A stretch of DNA of 11,371 bases, taken from NCBI GenBank assembly GCA_016280565.1, contig JAEEGY010000198.1, positions 1-11,371 on the forward strand, in the 5' to 3' direction. Source of the DNA: Fretibacterium sp. GTDB lineage: Bacteria > Synergistota > Synergistia > Synergistales > Aminobacteriaceae. The notes beneath the pieces were generated by a model, which had not been told where the DNA came from, ran no database searches, and saw only the letters and a program-made list of their open reading frames with translations. The first letter of the stretch is position 1. Each line of letters opens with the position of its first letter. Positions 7,382 to 11,371 of the stretch are shown here, piece after piece. A program made the translations under genes and the position numbers.

Positions 7382-8395
7382 CTAAATCTCCCTTACGTTG
7401 GGGCTGTAGTCGATGCTGGAGCCCATCTCGGAGAGCTTCTTCTGGGAGTGGATGGCGTTGATGTAGCGGATCGTCCCCGTCTTGCCCCTCATGCAGAGGG
7501 AATGGGTCTCGATGTGGGTCCCGTGGTAAGAGACGCCCTTCAGCAGGTCGCCGTCCGAGCCGCCCGTGGCCGCAAAGCAGACGTTGTCGCCCTTCACCAG
7601 GTCGTCGAGGGTCAGGACCGTCTCGCGGGTCAGGCCGCGGGCCCTGGCTTTCTCCTCATCCTCAGCGTTGCGGAAGTACGGCCGGCACTGCATGGCGCCC
7701 CCCAGACACTTGATGGCGCAGGCGGTGATGACGGCCTCCGGGGAGCCGCCGCTGCCCAGCAGCAGGTCGGCCTTCTCGTGGCCCGGCAGACAGGTCATCA
7801 GCGCGCCGAGGACGTCGCCGTCCCCGATCAGGCGGATACGGGCCCCCAGTTTGCGAACCTCATCCCGGAGCTTTTCATTGCGCGGACGGTCCAGCATGAC
7901 GACGGTGGTATCCTGGATCGACTTGCCCTTGGCCTTGGCCACGATGTTGACGTTGTACTTGATGGGGGCCTGAATGTCGATAGCGTCCGCCGCCTCGGGG
8001 CCGGTGACGATCTTATCCAGATAGAACAGGTCCTGGGGGCTGAACATGGCCCCGCGCTCGGCGGCCGCGATGACCGCGATGGCCCCGCCCTGCCCGTTGG
8101 CCATCAGGCGCGTGCCGTCGATAGGGTCCACCGCGATGTCCATCTCCGGACCGTCGCCGCTGCCCACCGGCTCGCCGTTGTAGAGCATGGGGGCCTCGTC
8201 CTTCTCGCCCTCGCCAATGACGATGACTCCCTTCATGGCCACGCCGTGGAGCATATACCGCATGGCTTCAACGGCGGCGCGGTCCACTTCGTTCTTGTTC
8301 CCGCCGCCGAACTTGCGTCCGCTGGCCATGACGGCCGCTTCCGTTGCACGGACCAACTCCAGCGCAAGGTTCTTGTCCTGAGCGAAAAGTGCCAT
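7382..8395 (-). CDS. glpX: Class II fructose-1,6-bisphosphatase (GlpX type)
   Basis: Hydrolyses fructose 1,6-bisphosphate to fructose 6-phosphate in the cytoplasm, the committed step of gluconeogenesis; some relatives also act on sedoheptulose bisphosphate. The 337-residue protein has the GlpX signatures GEGEKDEAPMLYNGE (61-75), DIAVDPIDGT (86-95) and GGSPEAV. The metal and active-site residues of E. coli GlpX appear conserved as Asp38, Glu62, Asp90 and Glu220. The segment GGGNKNEVD has Asn where E. coli has Asp28, which is not a metal ligand. It starts with ATG at 8393-8395, preceded by a very strong ribosome-binding site, GAGGAGGT (8403-8410), spaced 7 bases. Gaps of 123 and 104 bp on its two sides suggest it may be transcribed separately. 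In a peptide or amino-acid fermenter it would supply hexose phosphates from pyruvate-level carbon. Confidence 0.95.
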   Translation of the reverse strand: MALFAQDKNLALELVRATEAAVMASGRKFGGGNKNEVDRAAVEAMRYMLHGVAMKGVIVIGEGEKDEAPMLYNGEPVGSGDGPEMDIAVDPIDGTRLMANGQGGAIAVIAAAERGAMFSPQDLFYLDKIVTGPEAADAIDIQAPIKYNVNIVAKAKGKSIQDTTVVMLDRPRNEKLRDEVRKLGARIRLIGDGDVLGALMTCLPGHEKADLLLGSGGSPEAVITACAIKCLGGAMQCRPYFRNAEDEEKARARGLTRETVLTLDDLVKGDNVCFAATGGSDGDLLKGVSYHGTHIETHSLCMRGKTGTIRYINAIHSQKKLSEMGSSIDYSPNVREI

Positions 8396-8435
8396 TCAAA
8401 CGACCTCCTCAGTTGTATAAAATCAGGCCTCTCGC

Positions 8436-8508
8436 AAGCGGGCGCATCCTGCGCCGCTCGCGGCACTAAGGCATCCTTGCCTGTCGGAGGAAGCGCGCGC
8501 TCCCCTCC
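8436..8508. repeat. Cluster of GC-rich hairpins between the peptidase gene and glpX
   Basis: Three inverted repeats lie in a row. GGCGCA/TGCGCC (8441-8446 with 8450-8455) has loop TCC, and pairing can extend outward past a bulge. AGGCA/TGCCT (8469-8473 with 8478-8482) has loop TCCT. GGAGG/CCTCC (8486-8490 with 8504-8508) encloses the palindrome AGCGCGCGCT. The first two share a CATCCT core, so they look like related units. The third sits 10 bases past the peptidase stop on the minus strand and may slow or end transcription, but it has no T-run. The block resembles small intergenic palindromic repeats; whether it recurs in the genome is unknown. Confidence 0.4.
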
Positions 8509-8518
8509 TGTAGTCCTG

Positions 8519-9748
8519 TTATTCTGCGCCGCCCATCATCATGAGCGCGAAGACCTTGGCGTTGTTGACGACGTAAGCGATCTCTGTGAACTCGTCCGGC
8601 TGGTGAGCCACGCCCTCGTTCTCCTGGGACCACACCACCGCGGGGATGCCCTTCCGGCGGAAGAACGCGGCGAAGGTGCCGCCGCCGATGCCGCCCATCT
8701 TTGGGTCTATCTTCAGCACGCTGCGGATGGAGCCCACCAAAAGCCGGGCGATGTCGCTGTCCTCCCTTGTGGGCTGGGCCGCGTCAGACCGGTCCACATT
8801 CAGCTCGATCTTCGCCCCCGTGCGCCGTTCCACGTCCTTCCGCACCTTCTCCACCACGTCGAACGCCGCGTCCAGGGACACGGAGGGCAGCACGCGGCAG
8901 TCGAACTCAAAGCGCTCGCGCCCCGGCACGGTGTTGGTGTTGGGCACGTTGGCAAAGCGCCGCGTGGGCTCGAAGGTGGAGACGGGCGGGTCGAAGCGGG
9001 CGTCCTCGTCGGGGAACGCCTTGTGCAGCGCTTCGTCCACTTCCAGGGCCAGGAGGTTCGCCACACGGCAGGCGTTCAGCCCCACGTTGGGCGTGCTGGC
9101 GTGGGACTGTTTGCCCAGCACGGTGAACTCCAGCTTCCACATGGCCTTCTCGGCGATCTCGATGAAGTCCCCCGCGTCGTTGCCATGGTCGGGGGTCAGG
9201 ACCAGGTCATCCGAGCGGAAGATGTTCCGGTCCATCAGGGGCTCCAGACCAAAGTGGCTGCCCAGCTCCTCGTCCGCCAGGAAGCCCAGGAGCACCGTGT
9301 ACTCCGGCTTCTCCCCGGCGTTGAGCAGCGCCTTCAGGGCATAGAGGGAGGAGATGAGGGGTCCGCTGTCGTCGCTGACGCCGCGGCCGTAGAGCCGCGT
9401 GCCCTTCACCACGGGGTCGAAGGGGTCCACGGTCCAGAGGGAACGGTCCCCGTCCGGCACGACGTCCATGTGGGTGAGGATACAGAGGCGGCGCTTCTGT
9501 TTCCCCGGGAACTCCATGAAGAGCGAGGGGCGATTGCCCGTGGGGGACCTGGCATCATCCACGCGCTCCCACCTGACGCTGCCCAGGCCCAGCTCCGCCA
9601 CCAGCTTCTCGATCTCGCGGGCCTTCTCCTCCTCGCCGGTCCCGCCGTTGTGCGGCGAGATGGCGGGGACGGCGCAAATGCGGCTCAGCGCCGCGACCAT
9701 GTCGTCCCGAAGACGCTCCACTTCAGCAAGTACGCTGTCGTGATCCAT
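8519..9748 (-). CDS. M20-family metallopeptidase (ArgE/DapE/dipeptidase group)
   Basis: A zinc-dependent cytoplasmic hydrolase of the M20 group, which cleaves dipeptides or removes N-acyl groups from amino acids. The 409-residue protein has all metal and catalytic residues in order: His93 and Asp95 in THMDVVPDGD, bridging Asp126 in GRGVSDDSG, general-base Glu160 and Glu161 in ADEELGS, Asp187 in TPDHG, and His382 in EGVAHQPDE. The dimerisation-domain His216 (KQSHASTPN) is also present. GGIGGGTFAAFF matches the usual C-terminal Gly-rich substrate loop. No signal peptide is seen. The start ATG (9746-9748) has AAGGAAGGAG 8 bases upstream, overlapping the end of hydA, so the two genes are probably co-transcribed. 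The exact substrate cannot be assigned: dipeptidase, succinyl-diaminopimelate desuccinylase and acylamino-acid hydrolase are all possible. A peptide or amino-acid catabolic role fits the context. Confidence 0.9.
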   Translation of the reverse strand: MDHDSVLAEVERLRDDMVAALSRICAVPAISPHNGGTGEEEKAREIEKLVAELGLGSVRWERVDDARSPTGNRPSLFMEFPGKQKRRLCILTHMDVVPDGDRSLWTVDPFDPVVKGTRLYGRGVSDDSGPLISSLYALKALLNAGEKPEYTVLLGFLADEELGSHFGLEPLMDRNIFRSDDLVLTPDHGNDAGDFIEIAEKAMWKLEFTVLGKQSHASTPNVGLNACRVANLLALEVDEALHKAFPDEDARFDPPVSTFEPTRRFANVPNTNTVPGRERFEFDCRVLPSVSLDAAFDVVEKVRKDVERRTGAKIELNVDRSDAAQPTREDSDIARLLVGSIRSVLKIDPKMGGIGGGTFAAFFRRKGIPAVVWSQENEGVAHQPDEFTEIAYVVNNAKVFALMMMGGAE

Positions 9749-9766
9749 AATCTTTGCTCCTTCCTT

Positions 9767-11371
9767 TTACGCCTTGTTGTGTATCTGCCGGTGCAGCAGC
9801 TCGTGCTCCCGGCCGCGGATGATCGTCTCGTAGACGGACAGGGCCAGCGGGTTCTCGTTGGACTTCTTGATCTGCGTGGAGATGTCGGAGTCGTAGAGCC
9901 CCTTGGCACGGGCCAGCTTGGTGCGCGGCCCCGCGTGGGTGGGCTGTCCGCCGCCCATGATGCAGCCCCGGCGGCAGGCCATGATCTCGACGATGTGATA
10001 CATCGCCTCGCCGGACTTGACGCGCTTCAGCAGCTCGTTGGCCTCGGCCAGGCCGCTGACCACGGCGGCCTTGATCTCGTGCCCGTGGTAGTTGAACGTG
10101 AACTCCCTCAGGGTCTCCGCCCCGTCGCCACGGACGCCGCTGTTGCGGACCTGCTCCAGTGCGATGCGGTCGTGCCCGTCGGAGAGCCAGCGCAGCACAG
10201 CCTCCATCACGCCGCCGGAGTTTCCGAAGATGACCCCCGCGCCGGAGCCGATGCCGAAGGGCATATCTGCGGACTCGATCTCCACGTTCTCAAAGCGGAT
10301 ACCCGCGCGCTTGATCATGGTGATGAGCTCCTCGGTGGTGAGGATGTAATCGACGTTGGCCTTGCCGTGGAACTTCGTGTCCTCGCGCAGTATCTCCGCC
10401 TTTTTGGCCGTGCAGGGCATGATGCCCACGGACAGGATCTTCTTGCCGCAGTTCTTCTGCGGGTCGCGGAAGTACTCCTGCGCCACGGAGGCCAGCATCT
10501 GGAGCGGCGAGTACGTCGTGGAGAGGTTCGGCACGTACTCCGGCCAGCGCTTTTCACAGAAGCTCACCCACGCCGGGCAGCAGGACGTGAACAGCGGGAA
10601 GGGCCCGCCATCCGCCAGACGGTTCAGGAACTCCTTGCTCTCCTCGATGACGGTCAGATCCGCGCCGAAGGTCGTGTCGTACACCTCGTCAAAGCCCAGG
10701 CGGTGCATCACGCCGACCAACTTGCCGATGACGTTCTCCCCGCGCTCTCCGCCAAAGGAATGCGCCACCGCCACACGGACGGCCGGGGCGATCTGGGCAA
10801 AGACCTTGACGTTGGGGTCCGCCAGAGCATCCCACACGGCACGGACGTTGGTGTTGATGCTGATGGCACCCGTGGGGCAGACGACGCGGCACTGGCCGCA
10901 GTTCACACAATCCGTCTCCGCGATGGGTTTGTCAAAGGCCGGGATGACCATGGCCTTGGCCCCGCGGCCGGCGAAGTCGATGGCGTTGACGCCCTGCACG
11001 TTGTCGCACACGCGCACGCAGTCTCCGCAGAGGATGCACTTGTTGGGGTTGCGGATGATGGACGGCGAGCTCATGTCCAGAGGATGGTGCCCCGTGTGAC
11101 TCTCGTAGGGCACGGAGCCGACGCCCAGCCGGTGCGCCAGGGTCTGAAGGTCGCACTCGCCGCTGCGGACGCAGGTGGTGCAGTCCCGGTCATGGGCAGC
11201 CAGCAGCAGCTCCAGGATCATCCGGCGGTATTTCACCAACCGCGGCGTGCTGGTGCGGATATTCATTCCGTCCCGGGGGCGCTCAGAACAGGAGGCCCAC
11301 ATGCGGCCCTTGTCCTCCTCCACCGTGCAGAGGCGACAGGCACCGTACACCGAGAGGTCGGAGTGATAGCA
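9767..11371 (-). CDS. hydA: [FeFe]-hydrogenase catalytic subunit (HydA/HndD type), 5' end missing
   Basis: Catalyses reversible H2 formation, probably as part of an NAD(P)H- and ferredoxin-linked multi-subunit enzyme. The frame runs through the right window edge: the first visible residues, CYHSDLSVYGACRLC, belong to the N-terminal [2Fe-2S] domain, so about 30-40 residues are missing and the GTG at 11348-11350 is not a start. In order follow a His/Cys-ligated [4Fe-4S] site (HDRDCTTCVRSGEC, about 11154-11196), two [4Fe-4S] ferredoxin motifs (CILCGDCVRVCD and CVNCGQCRVVCP), and the three H-cluster motifs: TSCCP (10574-10588), MPCTAKKAE (10394-10420), and E-I-M-A-C through GGGQP (9941-9988). The end carries the small-subunit-like region (YDSDISTQI...LHRQIHNKA). 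All cluster ligands in view are intact. Partner diaphorase subunits would lie beyond the right edge. The next gene downstream, an M20 peptidase, starts 18 bases after the stop. Confidence 0.95.
   Translation of the reverse strand, partial: CYHSDLSVYGACRLCTVEEDKGRMWASCSERPRDGMNIRTSTPRLVKYRRMILELLLAAHDRDCTTCVRSGECDLQTLAHRLGVGSVPYESHTGHHPLDMSSPSIIRNPNKCILCGDCVRVCDNVQGVNAIDFAGRGAKAMVIPAFDKPIAETDCVNCGQCRVVCPTGAISINTNVRAVWDALADPNVKVFAQIAPAVRVAVAHSFGGERGENVIGKLVGVMHRLGFDEVYDTTFGADLTVIEESKEFLNRLADGGPFPLFTSCCPAWVSFCEKRWPEYVPNLSTTYSPLQMLASVAQEYFRDPQKNCGKKILSVGIMPCTAKKAEILREDTKFHGKANVDYILTTEELITMIKRAGIRFENVEIESADMPFGIGSGAGVIFGNSGGVMEAVLRWLSDGHDRIALEQVRNSGVRGDGAETLREFTFNYHGHEIKAAVVSGLAEANELLKRVKSGEAMYHIVEIMACRRGCIMGGGQPTHAGPRTKLARAKGLYDSDISTQIKKSNENPLALSVYETIIRGREHELLHRQIHNKA

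Noticed and set aside
11348..11350. GTG as the start codon of the hydrogenase gene
   Set aside because: The frame is open to the window edge, and the residues before it (CYHSDLS) contain the first Cys of the conserved [2Fe-2S] motif, so the real start lies outside the window.

Overview
This is about 11.4 kb of GC-rich bacterial chromosome. It carries eight protein-coding genes (two run off the window edges), one tRNA gene and several short regulatory structures. The gene mix suggests an anaerobic, amino-acid or peptide fermenting bacterium with an outer membrane: an [FeFe]-hydrogenase subunit of the NAD(P)-linked HydA/HndD type, an M20 peptidase, a GlpX-type fructose-bisphosphatase, a Firmicutes-like nadK-recN pair, and a TolC/MacA-type exporter that only makes sense in a diderm cell. 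A member of the Synergistota fits best. This is inference from gene content; no rRNA or other phylogenetic marker was tested.

Left part, plus strand (about 1-3670): the 3' part of a PAS-GGDEF diguanylate cyclase gene, then nadK (NAD kinase) and recN (DNA repair ATPase). The first two genes overlap by 4 bp, and the recN ribosome-binding site lies in the end of nadK, so the three look like one translationally coupled operon. A near-consensus promoter begins inside the recN stop region and drives a single tRNA-Ser(CGA) gene. A strong hairpin terminator follows and is probably shared with the convergent operon from the right.

Right part, minus strand (reading from 11371 down to 3876): hydA (5' end outside the window), an M20 metallopeptidase gene, glpX, and then a three-gene exporter set of tolC-like, macA-like and macB-type ATPase genes. 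hydA and the peptidase gene are tightly spaced. glpX is separated from its neighbours by about 123 and 104 bp of hairpin-rich sequence, so it may be its own unit. The exporter genes are packed tightly (14-bp overlap, then 14-bp gap) and end at the shared terminator. No membrane permease gene is present, so the exporter is incomplete as seen here.

Most of the window is ordinary core metabolism and housekeeping, and I see no clear case for a wholly new system. The points most worth a second look are the exporter operon without a permease, the structured 104-bp leader in front of that operon, the coupling of a c-di-GMP synthase gene to nadK-recN, and a cluster of hairpins between the peptidase gene and glpX that may be a dispersed repeat. 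No intergenic stretch exceeds 300 bases.
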